Below are positions 27,210 to 35,909 of a DNA stretch of 64,000 nucleotides, piece by piece. Location: contig JBDHBX010000003.1 of the NCBI GenBank assembly GCA_039592335.1, positions 62,001-126,000 of the forward strand, given 5' to 3'. Positions within the stretch are counted from its first letter, which is position 1; each line of letters opens with the position of its first letter. Source of the stretch: WVYX01 sp039592335. Lineage in GTDB: Bacteria > Gemmatimonadota > Gemmatimonadetes > Gemmatimonadales > GWC2-71-9. The notes below the pieces were generated by a model that saw only the letters and a program-made list of their open reading frames with translations, searched no databases and was not told where the DNA came from. The position numbers and the translations under genes were made by a program.

Positions 27210-28175
27210 ATGGGAATCACGATGACCCCACATACAGAGGTGCTCACGCGCCATCCGGCTAACCCGATTATCGCCGCCGCCGACCTACCCTACACTGCCA
27301 ACAGCGTGTTCAACCCGGCGGCGACGATACGCAACGGTGAGACGCTCCTGCTGATGCGGGTGGAGGACCGGCGGGGGCTGTCTCACCTCACGGTCGCACG
27401 CAGTCCGGACGGTGTGGCCGGATGGCAGATTGACGCGGCTCCGACGTTCGTCGGCAAGCCCGATGCGCACCCCGAGGAGATCTGGGGGATCGAAGATCCG
27501 CGGGTCACCTTCCTCGAGGAGGAACAGCGGTGGATCGTGGCGTACACCGCCTACTCCCGGGGTGGCCCCCTCGTATCGCTGGCCATCACCGAGGATTTTG
27601 AGACGTTCGAGCGACTCGGCGCGGTCATGCCACCCGAAAACAAGGATGCCGCGCTCTTCCCCGTCAAGTTCGCCGGGCGCTGGGCGCTGATTCATCGCCC
27701 CGTCCCAGGAGGTGGGGACTTGGGCGCCCATATGTGGATATCGTTCTCGCCAGACCTGAGGCACTGGGGAGACCATGGGGTTCTTCTCAAAGCCCGTGAC
27801 GGGGCGTGGTGGGACGCGCGCAAGATTGGGCTCTCGCCGCCACCGCTCAAAACGGAACACGGATGGCTCGTCATGTATCACGGTGTCCGCGTCACGGCGT
27901 CGGGATCCATCTATCGCCTGGGGCTCGCGCTGCTCGATCTCGAGAACCCACGTCGCGTGCTGAAGCGATCGAGCGAGTGGCTGTTCTCTCCCAGTGAGCC
28001 GTACGAGCGGTTCGGCGACGTGGCAGACGTCGTCTTCCCCTGCGGCTGGACCCTGGTGGATGACGAGATACGCCTCTACTACGGAGCTGCCGACACCAGC
28101 ATCGGCCTGGCCACGGGCCGACTCTCGGAGCTGCTCACCTGGCTCGACGAGCGTGATTCGCGTGCTGACGAGTAG
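27210..28175 (+). CDS. GH130 glycoside phosphorylase/mannosidase family protein
   Basis: A 321-residue five-bladed propeller enzyme of GH130, without signal peptide, so cytoplasmic. Family marks: RHPANPIIAAADLPY, VFNPAATIRNGETLLLMRVED, GIEDPRVTFLEEE with the catalytic aspartate in EDPR, LFPVKFAGRWALIHRP, WWDARKIGLSPPP, and YYGAADTSIGLA near the end. Characterised members phosphorolyse beta-1,4- or hydrolyse beta-1,2-mannosides; the RW..IHRP and WWDARKIG residues fit the phosphate-handling type, but I cannot fix the subfamily. The start may be ATG 27210 or ATG 27222 (GGGA six bases before). It ends the ABC operon, which suggests that the transporter carries a beta-mannoside or related disaccharide rather than maltose. 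Confidence 0.85.
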   Translation: MGITMTPHTEVLTRHPANPIIAAADLPYTANSVFNPAATIRNGETLLLMRVEDRRGLSHLTVARSPDGVAGWQIDAAPTFVGKPDAHPEEIWGIEDPRVTFLEEEQRWIVAYTAYSRGGPLVSLAITEDFETFERLGAVMPPENKDAALFPVKFAGRWALIHRPVPGGGDLGAHMWISFSPDLRHWGDHGVLLKARDGAWWDARKIGLSPPPLKTEHGWLVMYHGVRVTASGSIYRLGLALLDLENPRRVLKRSSEWLFSPSEPYERFGDVADVVFPCGWTLVDDEIRLYYGAADTSIGLATGRLSELLTWLDERDSRADE

Positions 28176-28195
28176 ATGACCGGCTCCCGCTAAGC

Positions 28196-29854
28196 ATGCC
28201 CCAATTCCAGCTTGCGGCTCCCGACCTCGTAATGGTGTTGCTCTACGTGGTGTTCATCGTGGGGCTGGGCTTCTATTTCGCGAAACGCACCAAGACCACA
28301 GACGACTACTTCCTCGCAGGCCGCTCGCTGACCTGGGGGCTCATCGGTTTCTCGCTCTTCGCCTCGAACGTCTCGTCCACCACGCTCGTGGGACTGTCCT
28401 CCGGCGCCTTCGGTTCGGGCATCTCCGTCTACAACTACGAGTGGATGGCAGCCCTCGTCCTGATCGTGTTCCTGGTCTTCTTTCTGCCGTTCTATCTGAA
28501 GACCAGGGTGTACACGATGCCGGAGTTCCTCGAGAGACGGTTCGACCAGCGATCGCGATACTACTTCTCGGGCCTTCAGGTGGTGCTGAACATCACGGTC
28601 GACACGGCCGGAGCGCTGTACGCGGGAGCCTTGGTCGTCCAGATCGTTTATCCCCAGATCCCGCTGTGGCAGTCCGTGCTCGTGCTTGGCGTCTTGGCAG
28701 GCGTCTACACGATCGCCGGCGGCTTGAAGGCAGTCGTCTACACCGACGCCGTGCAGGCCGTGCTGCTGCTGCTTGGCACCTTCCTGGTGGCCGTGCTGTC
28801 GTTCGATGCGATCGGAGGCTCGTGGTCCGCCGTGGTCGCGACCGTCCCCGCGGATGACTTGTCCATCGTGCGGCCGGTATCGGACCCGATTCTGCCGTGG
28901 CCGGGGCTGATCGGGGTCTTTATCCTGGGGTTCTACTTCTGGGGCACCAACCAGTTCATGGTTCAGCGTACCCTCGGGGCGAAGAACCTCGACCACGGAC
29001 GCTGGGGGGCGCTGTTCGCGGGGTTGCTCAAGCTCCCAGTCATCTTCCTCATGGTGTTGCCGGGCATCTTCGGACGACTGCTGTATTCCGCTGCCGAGTA
29101 CCCGGCGCTGGCAGAGAATCCCGATCTCATCTTCCCAACGCTGCTGTTTGATCTGCTACCGGTCGGCATCCGCGGACTCATCATCACTGCGCTGGTGGCG
29201 GCGATCATGTCGAGCGTCGACTCGACCCTGAATTCCGCCTCCACGCTGGTCACGATGGACTTCCTCAAGAAGATCAAGCCCCGCGCGTCGAATCGAAGCC
29301 TCGTCATTGCCGGCCGCATCGTGACCTTCGCGTTCATGACGCTGGCGATTCTCTGGGCACCCCAGATCATCAAGTTCCCGAACCTCTGGACGTATCTGCA
29401 GCAGATGCTGGCCTACCTGGCGCCCCCGATCGTCGCCTGCTTCTTTGCCGGCGTGTTCTGGAAGCGCGCGAACGGACATGGTGCCTTGGCGGCGCTCGTG
29501 GTCGGACATCTGGCGGCCGCGGTCATCTTCGGCTTGGCACTCTCGGGATCGGTCGTCGTGCAGGCGGGCCCGCTGACCCCGGAGGAGCTCCAGATGGCCG
29601 CGGCCGGCACGCCGGTCATTCACTTCCTCTATCTGGCGCCAATCCTGCTGACGATCTCACTCATGGCTCTGGTGGTCGTGAGCCTCGCGACGAAGCCGCC
29701 CGAGGGAGAGGTCGTCCGCACGCTGACGTGGTCGCCGGCCATGCTTGCGGAGGAGACACCGGCCCTTGCCCGCCTGCCGTGGTACAAGAACTACCGATAC
29801 CAATCCGTCGCCACGCTCGTGCTTATCGCGATCTTGGTGATCGTGTGGTGGTAG
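28196..29854 (+). CDS. Sodium:solute symporter (SSS/SGLT family)
   Basis: An intact 552-residue transporter with about 13-14 membrane helices: MVLLYVVFIVGLGFYFAKRT, DDYFLAGRSLTWGLIGFSLF, the loop signature TMPEFLERRF, GVYTIAGGLKAVVYTDAVQ and IMSSVDSTLNSASTLVTMDF. It is of the glucose/galactose branch of SSS proteins and would move a sugar with Na+ across the inner membrane. It lies between GH130 and a PfkB kinase in one run with 3 to 20 base gaps, so its substrate is probably a monosaccharide that the kinase phosphorylates. It serves as the reference for the damaged paralogue at 15986-17505. Confidence 0.93.
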   Translation: MPQFQLAAPDLVMVLLYVVFIVGLGFYFAKRTKTTDDYFLAGRSLTWGLIGFSLFASNVSSTTLVGLSSGAFGSGISVYNYEWMAALVLIVFLVFFLPFYLKTRVYTMPEFLERRFDQRSRYYFSGLQVVLNITVDTAGALYAGALVVQIVYPQIPLWQSVLVLGVLAGVYTIAGGLKAVVYTDAVQAVLLLLGTFLVAVLSFDAIGGSWSAVVATVPADDLSIVRPVSDPILPWPGLIGVFILGFYFWGTNQFMVQRTLGAKNLDHGRWGALFAGLLKLPVIFLMVLPGIFGRLLYSAAEYPALAENPDLIFPTLLFDLLPVGIRGLIITALVAAIMSSVDSTLNSASTLVTMDFLKKIKPRASNRSLVIAGRIVTFAFMTLAILWAPQIIKFPNLWTYLQQMLAYLAPPIVACFFAGVFWKRANGHGALAALVVGHLAAAVIFGLALSGSVVVQAGPLTPEELQMAAAGTPVIHFLYLAPILLTISLMALVVVSLATKPPEGEVVRTLTWSPAMLAEETPALARLPWYKNYRYQSVATLVLIAILVIVWW

Positions 29855-29857
29855 ACG

Positions 29858-30748
29858 GTGAACAAGGGCGGATCCAACACGATCGTCGCCATCGGCGAGG
29901 CGCTGTGGGACGTGTTTCCAGAGGGGCGGCGGCCAGGCGGTGCGCCGTGTAACGTCGCCTTCCACGCCGCGCGCCTTGGTGATCGAGGGGTGATCGTCAC
30001 GCGCGTGGGGGACGATGCGGCTGGGGCGGAGCTGGTCGCGTTTCTGGGCGCAGGAGGCGTGGACACTGGCCATGTGCAGCGGGACGGCACCAGGCCCACG
30101 GGCACCGTGTCAGTGACCATCGAAGGCTTCGATCCTCGCTATACGATCACGGAAGCCGTGGCCTGGGATCACATCGCGGCGGACGATGACGCCCGGGCGC
30201 TCGCGCGCACGGCAGATGCCATCTGCGTCGGCTCGCTGGCCCAGCGACGCGAGCCAAGCCGCGCGGCGATCCAGCAACTCCTGTCGGACGCCCGCGGCTA
30301 CGCGCTCGTGGTGTTCGATGTAAACCTCCGGCCTCCGTTCGTCGACGCGGAAGTGTTTGCTGCCACGTTTCGGGTTGCCGACGTCGTCAAGATGAGCGAG
30401 TCGGAGGTCCCACGGCTGTCTACCCTGCTGGGCCGTCCTTCGCTGATTCAGTGGCTGCTCCAGGACATCGGAGTAGAGGCCGTGTGCGTGACTCGGGGGG
30501 AGGGCGGCGCCTCCATGACCACGCCGCGAGGAACGATCGCTGCACCCGGCATGGAGATCGATACGTCCACGGGTGATACGGTGGGCGCGGGCGACGCGTT
30601 CACAGCGGCGATGGTACATCAACTGGTTCGCAGAGCCACGCCGCAAGAGACTCTGCACGCGGCGAATCGGTACGCGGCCCTCGTCGCGACGAAGAAGGGC
30701 GCCATGCCGATGATATCGTCCGATGAACTCGTGGCGATCGGTTTGTGA
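29858..30748 (+). CDS. PfkB-family sugar kinase, fructokinase-like
   Basis: A 296-residue cytoplasmic kinase starting at GTG 29858, three bases after the symporter stop. It has the N-terminal IVAIGEALWDVFPEGRRPGG with substrate glycine pair, the lid motif GRPTGTVSV (seen as RPTGTVSVTIEG) and the C-terminal DTVGAGDAFTAAMV with catalytic base D246. The WDVFPEG and APCNVAFHAARLG residues are like those of bacterial fructokinases, but mannose- or glucose-acting PfkB enzymes are not excluded. It would trap the sugar brought in by the symporter. Confidence 0.88.
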   Translation: MNKGGSNTIVAIGEALWDVFPEGRRPGGAPCNVAFHAARLGDRGVIVTRVGDDAAGAELVAFLGAGGVDTGHVQRDGTRPTGTVSVTIEGFDPRYTITEAVAWDHIAADDDARALARTADAICVGSLAQRREPSRAAIQQLLSDARGYALVVFDVNLRPPFVDAEVFAATFRVADVVKMSESEVPRLSTLLGRPSLIQWLLQDIGVEAVCVTRGEGGASMTTPRGTIAAPGMEIDTSTGDTVGAGDAFTAAMVHQLVRRATPQETLHAANRYAALVATKKGAMPMISSDELVAIGL

Positions 30749-30789
30749 CTCGACCTGGTCTCGCAGGATCCGAGGGGGCCGGACGCGCG

Positions 30790-32400
30790 TTACGCCACCA
30801 CGACGGCCTCGTATGGCAGCAGTTCGAGAACCCCCGTGACCTCGTTGTCCTCGTTCGGGCGGTGTGTGGACACAGCGATTCGGCCAGCTAACCCCGCGGT
30901 GTCAACGGAGCATGGTTGGGCTGAGAAGTTGACGGCGATGAGCACGCGGTCGGCTCCCTGGGAGCGCTCGAACACGAAGCACTCGGGCGGAACCGACTCC
31001 ACAGGCCGATAAGCCCCACGTTCGAGAGCCGCTGAGCCCCGTCTCAGCGATAGCAACCTGCGATACAGGTTGAGGAGCGACTCCGGATCCCGAAGCTGGG
31101 ATTCGACATTCCGCACGGTGTAGTCGCTCCCAACGGGCAGCCACGGTTCCTGGGCCGACGTGAACCCGGCGGCATGATCCGGCGACCACTGCATCGGCGT
31201 ACGGCAGCCGTCGCGACCCAGGCCCGGTTCCGCCACGCCCCAGGGATCTTGTTGTTGGTCGCGCGCGATCTCGGCTTCGTGCATTCCGAGCTCGTCACCG
31301 TAGTACAGCGTTGGCGATCCGCGCAACGTTAGGAGCAGCACCGCAGCCTGGCGGCTCCGGTGCGCTCCGAGTCTGGTGGCGAGGCGTTGGTCGTCATGAG
31401 TGCCCAGCACGTAGTTGGGCCACGCGCCCTGCGGAATGGCTGCCTCGACGCTGTCCACCACCCCTCGAACACCGGCAGCCGTCCAGGGCGCCTTCAGGAG
31501 CCCGAAGTTGGTTGGCATGCTCAACTCGTCGAGATCTTGACCGTAGTACGCTGCCAGTTCCTTCCAGTCGAAGATGTGCATTTCGCCCAACGCCATCCGA
31601 GAGGACTCGTACCCATCCAGTAGCGCCCGCAGCTCGCGATATACCTGATGGACGTCGGCGTGACCCTGGTCATACAGGTGCAGCTGCGTGTCATAGGCGC
31701 CCAACGCCTTGTGAATTCCCAGCGAGCCAGCGGCGTTGGGCGGATTATCCCGCTCGGCGGGGTCCTTCATGACAAAGTGCCCCGCATCGATGCGGAGCCC
31801 GTCAACGTTCCGATCCAGCCAGAACCGCACGCTGTCGAGCATCGCTGCTTTCACTGCCTCATTGCGCCAGTTTAGATCGGGCTGCTCCTTCAGGAAGGAA
31901 TGCAGGTAGTACTGCCCCGTCCGATCGTCCAGCTCCCACGCAGAGCCGCCGAACACGCTCAGCCAGTTGTTGGGCGGTGAGCCGTCCGGCTTCGAATCCC
32001 GCCACACATACCACTCACGGCGAGGGTTCTCGCGTGAGCTCCGTGATTCGAGGAACCAGGGGTGTCGATCCGACGAGTGATTCGGCACGAAGTCGGCGAT
32101 CACCTTCAGGCCCCGGTCGTGGGCGCGCGTCACGAGCCGATCGAACGTCGCGAGATCGCCGAACAGCGGATGCACGTCCCGATAGTCCGACACGTCGTAC
32201 CCGAAGTCCGCCATCGGCGACGGATAGAACGGAGTGATCCAGATCGCGTCGACACCGAGCGTCTTGCTCAAGTAGTCCATCTTGTCGATGACACCCTGGA
32301 GGTCGCCGACGCCGTTCCCGGTCGTGTCCTTGAAGCTCCGGAGATAGATCTCATACACGACTGCGGTCTGCCACCACTCGCGTTGCCTTCGATCGGACAA
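30790..32400 (-). CDS. Cytoplasmic GH13 alpha-glucosidase (oligo-1,6-glucosidase/trehalose-synthase-like)
   Basis: A 536-residue GH13 enzyme with no signal peptide. It starts at TTG 32400, eight bases after GGAGG on the minus strand. It begins REWWQTAVVYEIYLRSFKDT, typical of subfamily oligo-glucosidases. Catalytic residues: nucleophile D205 (GLRIDAGHF), acid/base E273 (LGEMHIF) and D336 (GTHDDQR). The Ca loop DTTGNGVGDLQG is of the GH13 alpha-glucosidase kind. It would split imported malto- or isomalto-oligosaccharides inside the cell, completing the pathway begun by GH97 and the secreted GH13. It faces the kinase gene. Confidence 0.9.
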   Translation of the reverse strand: MSDRRQREWWQTAVVYEIYLRSFKDTTGNGVGDLQGVIDKMDYLSKTLGVDAIWITPFYPSPMADFGYDVSDYRDVHPLFGDLATFDRLVTRAHDRGLKVIADFVPNHSSDRHPWFLESRSSRENPRREWYVWRDSKPDGSPPNNWLSVFGGSAWELDDRTGQYYLHSFLKEQPDLNWRNEAVKAAMLDSVRFWLDRNVDGLRIDAGHFVMKDPAERDNPPNAAGSLGIHKALGAYDTQLHLYDQGHADVHQVYRELRALLDGYESSRMALGEMHIFDWKELAAYYGQDLDELSMPTNFGLLKAPWTAAGVRGVVDSVEAAIPQGAWPNYVLGTHDDQRLATRLGAHRSRQAAVLLLTLRGSPTLYYGDELGMHEAEIARDQQQDPWGVAEPGLGRDGCRTPMQWSPDHAAGFTSAQEPWLPVGSDYTVRNVESQLRDPESLLNLYRRLLSLRRGSAALERGAYRPVESVPPECFVFERSQGADRVLIAVNFSAQPCSVDTAGLAGRIAVSTHRPNEDNEVTGVLELLPYEAVVVA

Positions 32401-32446
32401 GAGAACAGCCTCCGTGAACTTGCTTCGGCCGCAATCCCCTCTGGGG

Positions 32447-34423
32447 TTACTGCGAAGGGTCGGCGCTGTCGAACTCGGGAAGGTCGTCGGGCAAGCTATC
32501 CACGACGCCGTACGTCAGGCCAAATCCGTAGGGAAGCAGAGGCTCGTAGTCCGGGTCGTTGCGATTCAGGTTTGCCTGGGAAGGATGCATCGGCCAGCTA
32601 TATGACAGCCCTCCGGTGAAGTCGAAGTTCACCTCACCCGCGCTGCCGCGGAACAACACGTCGGCGACGCCGCCGCCCTCCGTGCCCGGCAGCCACGCAG
32701 CCACGAATGCGGTCGATGCGTTGAGCTCAGGATTGACCCAGAGGGGTCGCCCGCTCAGGAACACCGACACCACCGGGACGTCCCGCTCCCTCAATTCACG
32801 CAACACCTCGAGGGGGTCACCGTACCGGGCGGAAAAGCTCAGCGACTCGAGATCGCCCTCGTACTCCGCGTAGGGATTTTCGCCGAAGACGACAATGGCC
32901 ACATCGGGCCGCTCATCGAACGAGCCATCGACACTCAGTGTCGCCCGACCACCACCGGCCGTGACTGCTGCCTCGATGCCGGCGAAGATGGAGGTGGCGC
33001 CGGGGAAGTCCTCGTTAGCGGTTTCGGTCCCCTGCCAGGTGACCGACCAGCCACCCGTCTGCTTGCTGATGCTGTGTGCGCCGTCTCCGGCCACCAAGAC
33101 ACTCAGACTACGCGGCAGGGGCAGCAACCCACCGGCATTCTTGAGCAGCACAAGGGATTCCCGCACGGCCAGCCGTGCCAGGCGTCGATGGTCCGCGGCT
33201 CCGACCAACGATGCGTCGCCGGCGTGAGGTCGGGATGACGGGCGGCCGGCAGTGAACAGCCCGGCTCGCGCCTTGACCCGCAGAATACGGTGCACGGCGT
33301 CATCGATACGGCTTTCGTCGATCTCGCCCGCGCGGACCTGGCGCACCGTGTTCGTGAGGAACGCCTTCCAATCCTCCGGCACCATGAACATGTCGATGCC
33401 AGCCGCAACGGCCGGCGGGCAGGAGGCGTTGTCACAGTCCGGGACCTGGCCGTGTCCGTTCCAGTCACCGATCACGAACCCATCGAAACCCAGCTGCTCT
33501 TTCAGAATGTCGGTGAGCAGATAGCGACTGCCGTGTACCTTCCTCCCCCGCCAGCTATTGAACGTCGCCATGATGGTCTGGACACCGGCCTCCAGCGCTG
33601 ACAGGTATCCCTGGGCGTGAATCTCCAGGAGCTCCTGCTCACTGGACAGGTTGTCTCCCTGGTCGACTCCCCGGTCGGTTCCCCCGTCGCCGAGGAAGTG
33701 CTTCGCCGTCGCAACGACATGCGATGGACCCAGGAAATCGGGTGACGACGCGCGTCCCTGCAGGCCCATGATCATTCTGCCGGCGTACTGTCTGACGATC
33801 TCCGGATCCTCCGAATACCCCTCGTAGGTGCGGCCCCAGCGATCGTCCCTGACCACGGCGAGGGTGGGAGCGAACGTCCAGTCGATGCCCGTGGTGGCGA
33901 CTTCGAGGGCCGTGACCTCGCCAATGGCGTGTATCAGGTCCGGGTTGCGAGTTGCGCCAAGGCCGATGTTGTGGGGAAACAACGTGGCGCCACGGACATT
34001 GTTGTGCCCGTGCACGGCGTCGGTTCCCCAGATCACCGGAATCGCGAGTCCGCCCCCCGAGGTATCCACCGACGCGTCATAGAACGCATCTGCGTGCGCC
34101 AGCCAATCGGCGACGCTCGCGGCCTTGGATCCACCCGGATAGGAGCCGCCGCCATTGAGCACCGAACCGAGGTGGTAGTCTCTCACATCCGATGGAGTGA
34201 CGTGCTGGATTTCCGCCTGGACCATCTGCCCGACCTTCTGTTCCAGCGTCATGTGCGACAGGAGGGACGCGATGCGTCCCTCCAGAGCTGAATCGGCTAC
34301 AATGTTGCTGGCAATGCGAGGCCACTCCACGGACGTTGAAGGAGTTGCTCTGCCACCGCAGCCAAGGAGAAACGTCAGGCACATCAGGCTTGTGAGATAT
34401 GGCTTATCGATGGTTCTCATCAT
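32447..34423 (-). CDS. GH3 beta-glucosidase/exo-beta-glucanase lipoprotein
   Basis: A 658-residue GH3 enzyme. I chose the ATG at 34423 (ATG 34420 and GTG 34438 are alternatives) since it is followed by a lipoprotein signal ending FLLGC. Domain 1 is the (beta/alpha)8-like barrel with TKHFLGDG-type motif (TAKHFLGDGGTDRGVDQG) and nucleophile D320 in GFVIGDWNGHGQ, close to the ExoP/1,4-beta-glucan glucohydrolase group; domain 2 starts near residue 410 (AVRESLVLLKN, GDGAHSISKQTGGWSVTWQG). It would release glucose from beta-glucans in the periplasm. A beta-enzyme in an otherwise alpha-glucan locus suggests mixed substrates. It follows the cytoplasmic GH13 start by 46 bases on the same strand and is upstream of it. 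Confidence 0.9.
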   Translation of the reverse strand: MMRTIDKPYLTSLMCLTFLLGCGGRATPSTSVEWPRIASNIVADSALEGRIASLLSHMTLEQKVGQMVQAEIQHVTPSDVRDYHLGSVLNGGGSYPGGSKAASVADWLAHADAFYDASVDTSGGGLAIPVIWGTDAVHGHNNVRGATLFPHNIGLGATRNPDLIHAIGEVTALEVATTGIDWTFAPTLAVVRDDRWGRTYEGYSEDPEIVRQYAGRMIMGLQGRASSPDFLGPSHVVATAKHFLGDGGTDRGVDQGDNLSSEQELLEIHAQGYLSALEAGVQTIMATFNSWRGRKVHGSRYLLTDILKEQLGFDGFVIGDWNGHGQVPDCDNASCPPAVAAGIDMFMVPEDWKAFLTNTVRQVRAGEIDESRIDDAVHRILRVKARAGLFTAGRPSSRPHAGDASLVGAADHRRLARLAVRESLVLLKNAGGLLPLPRSLSVLVAGDGAHSISKQTGGWSVTWQGTETANEDFPGATSIFAGIEAAVTAGGGRATLSVDGSFDERPDVAIVVFGENPYAEYEGDLESLSFSARYGDPLEVLRELRERDVPVVSVFLSGRPLWVNPELNASTAFVAAWLPGTEGGGVADVLFRGSAGEVNFDFTGGLSYSWPMHPSQANLNRNDPDYEPLLPYGFGLTYGVVDSLPDDLPEFDSADPSQ

Positions 34424-34685
34424 TGATCTGCGGCCCACCCCGGGGCATCTCGGGTGCGAACTGTCTCAGCGCTCGGATCGGCGAACCCTGCCAGCGACTT
34501 TGCGCCAGACCGTCGCCACGCCGCGCACAGGGGCAGACGTCGGCCGGAAGTGCCGCCCTCGACGAGCACTGGGCCTTCACTGGGCGGTTACGGCACACTG
34601 CCTCTCGCTGGCCGGTTGGAGGCTGTGGCGGAGGGAGGCCCGCTGGGACCCCACCGCTCTGGATGACGGCGGAATCCCGCGGGGG

Positions 34686-34946
34686 CTACTCGGGTTGGAC
34701 CTTGTAGACCTGGTCGTGCGGCCGGGCGCGCTCCACGACCTGGATCGCGATCTCGTCCCCGACCTGCGCGGTCTCCACCTTCTTATGCTCCACCTCCATG
34801 GAGGTCACCCGCTCGTTGAAGTCGGTGGTGTGCCCCACGAAGTGCACCTCGTCGCCGACCGCGACCCCCCCCTCCGTGACCTTCACGACGGCCACACTCG
34901 GCCCCTTGAAGAAGTGTGTCACCGTTCCGATGAGCTGCTCGGCCAT
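34686..34946 (-). CDS. Small translation-elongation-factor-like (EF-Tu domain 2) protein
   Basis: An 86-residue protein; ATG 34946 follows GGGAGGGG on the minus strand. It reads as one beta-barrel of the EF-Tu/IF2 domain-2 type: IGTVTHFFKGPSVAVVKV, VGDEVHFVGHTTDF, VTSMEVEHKKVETAQVGDEI and IQVVERARPHDQVYKV. Stand-alone copies of this fold are annotated as elongation-factor-like proteins of unknown role. The 260 bases between it and the GH3 gene hold nothing I can identify, and this gap marks the switch from the sugar locus to housekeeping genes. Confidence 0.8.
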   Translation of the reverse strand: MAEQLIGTVTHFFKGPSVAVVKVTEGGVAVGDEVHFVGHTTDFNERVTSMEVEHKKVETAQVGDEIAIQVVERARPHDQVYKVQPE

Positions 34947-35149
34947 TGCCCCTCCCTGAAGCGGCACCCCTAATAATCGGCCCAGGCTGACGGAGCCGCT
35001 AGAGTGACCCGGCCCCGGCCCTTGGCCTCACGGGGACCGGCCCCTATTGTTCAGCCCGCACCGACCTGGCAACCACGAGCGAATGGGACTGCCCCGGTGC
35101 GGTACCGGAGCCCATCTTTAAAGAGACAGCCACGCAAGGCGATGACCGC

Positions 35150-35533
35150 ATGACGATGGTGTTGTACCACCGCACGAGCATCGGTGACGCCCGGAAGATC
35201 ATGCAGTCCGGGTTCGAGAACATCGAGTGGGACTTCGGGCTCAAGGACGTCCAGACCGGGCAGGACGCGGTCGTCCCGGGCGTGTGGCTCGCGGATCGCC
35301 CACTCGGGCACGAGGAGGGAATCGAGGGGGACGCCCTGCTCGAGGTGAAGGTGGATCTGGCCGAGGACGAGCTCAAGCCGTTCGAGCTCGAGGGCATGTT
35401 GTGGAACGCCCACCTCTGGGTCGCGCCGGCGGAGCTGATCAACGGTCACAGCGAGGTACGCATCCAGGAGGTCGATCCCAGGACCTCCTGGTTCCACAAG
35501 GCGTGGGACGGGGAGACCGAGCCCGACGAGTAG
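35150..35533 (+). CDS. Small hypothetical protein, ART-like motif layout
   Basis: A 127-residue acidic protein that I do not recognise as a named family. It starts MVLYHRTSIGDARKIMQSGF and continues GVWLADRPLGHEEG, LLEVKVDL and AELINGHSEV. The opening YHRTS followed by a helix and GF, then a GVWLADRP strand, recalls the first motifs of small ADP-ribosyltransferase or 2'-phosphotransferase-like folds, but no full catalytic set (such as a clear Y and E pair) can be named. Starts at 35150 or 35156; AAGGCG precedes. It lies 22 bases upstream of the acetyltransferase gene and is probably co-transcribed. Confidence 0.6.
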   Translation: MTMVLYHRTSIGDARKIMQSGFENIEWDFGLKDVQTGQDAVVPGVWLADRPLGHEEGIEGDALLEVKVDLAEDELKPFELEGMLWNAHLWVAPAELINGHSEVRIQEVDPRTSWFHKAWDGETEPDE

Positions 35534-35555
35534 GACTCGGGGGGATAGGCGAACG

Positions 35556-35837
35556 ATGAGCCTCGACGTGCAGCACGATGACGCCGGCCACCGGTACCTC
35601 GCCGTGGTGGACGGCCACGAGGCCTACGTGGCGTACCGGCCGGTTGACGACAAGACGCTCGAATTCCTCCGGACGTACGTCCCTGGCGAGCTGCGCGGCC
35701 AGGGGATTGCCGGCAAGCTGGTCGCGCGCGCCCTCGACCAGGCGCGCCAGCAGGGGTACGCGGTGATCCCGACCTGCTCCTACGTGCAGGGCTTCCTGGA
35801 GAAGCATCCAGAGTACGCGGACCTCACCGCCCGATAG
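35556..35837 (+). CDS. Small GNAT-type N-acetyltransferase (YjdJ/COG2388-like)
   Basis: A 93-residue protein containing only the compact GNAT core of the YjdJ-like group: strand pair GHRYLAVVDGHEAYVAYRPV, TYVPGELRGQGIAGKLVARA with the acetyl-CoA pyrophosphate loop R/Q-G-x-G-x-A (RGQGIAG), and AVIPTCSYVQGFLEKHPEY. Full length for this group. The acceptor is unknown. Confidence 0.87.
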   Translation: MSLDVQHDDAGHRYLAVVDGHEAYVAYRPVDDKTLEFLRTYVPGELRGQGIAGKLVARALDQARQQGYAVIPTCSYVQGFLEKHPEYADLTAR

Positions 35838-35909
35838 CCACACGGGTGCCGCGGGGCCCCCGGCCCCGCTTGGCTTCCGATCTGCAACTAGCTAGTTTTT
35901 GAGGCTCTT

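Noticed and set aside
34424..34685. Regulator or small RNA between the GH3 and EF-like genes
   Set aside because: No convincing frame, promoter pair or stem with a T-run was found in these 262 bases.
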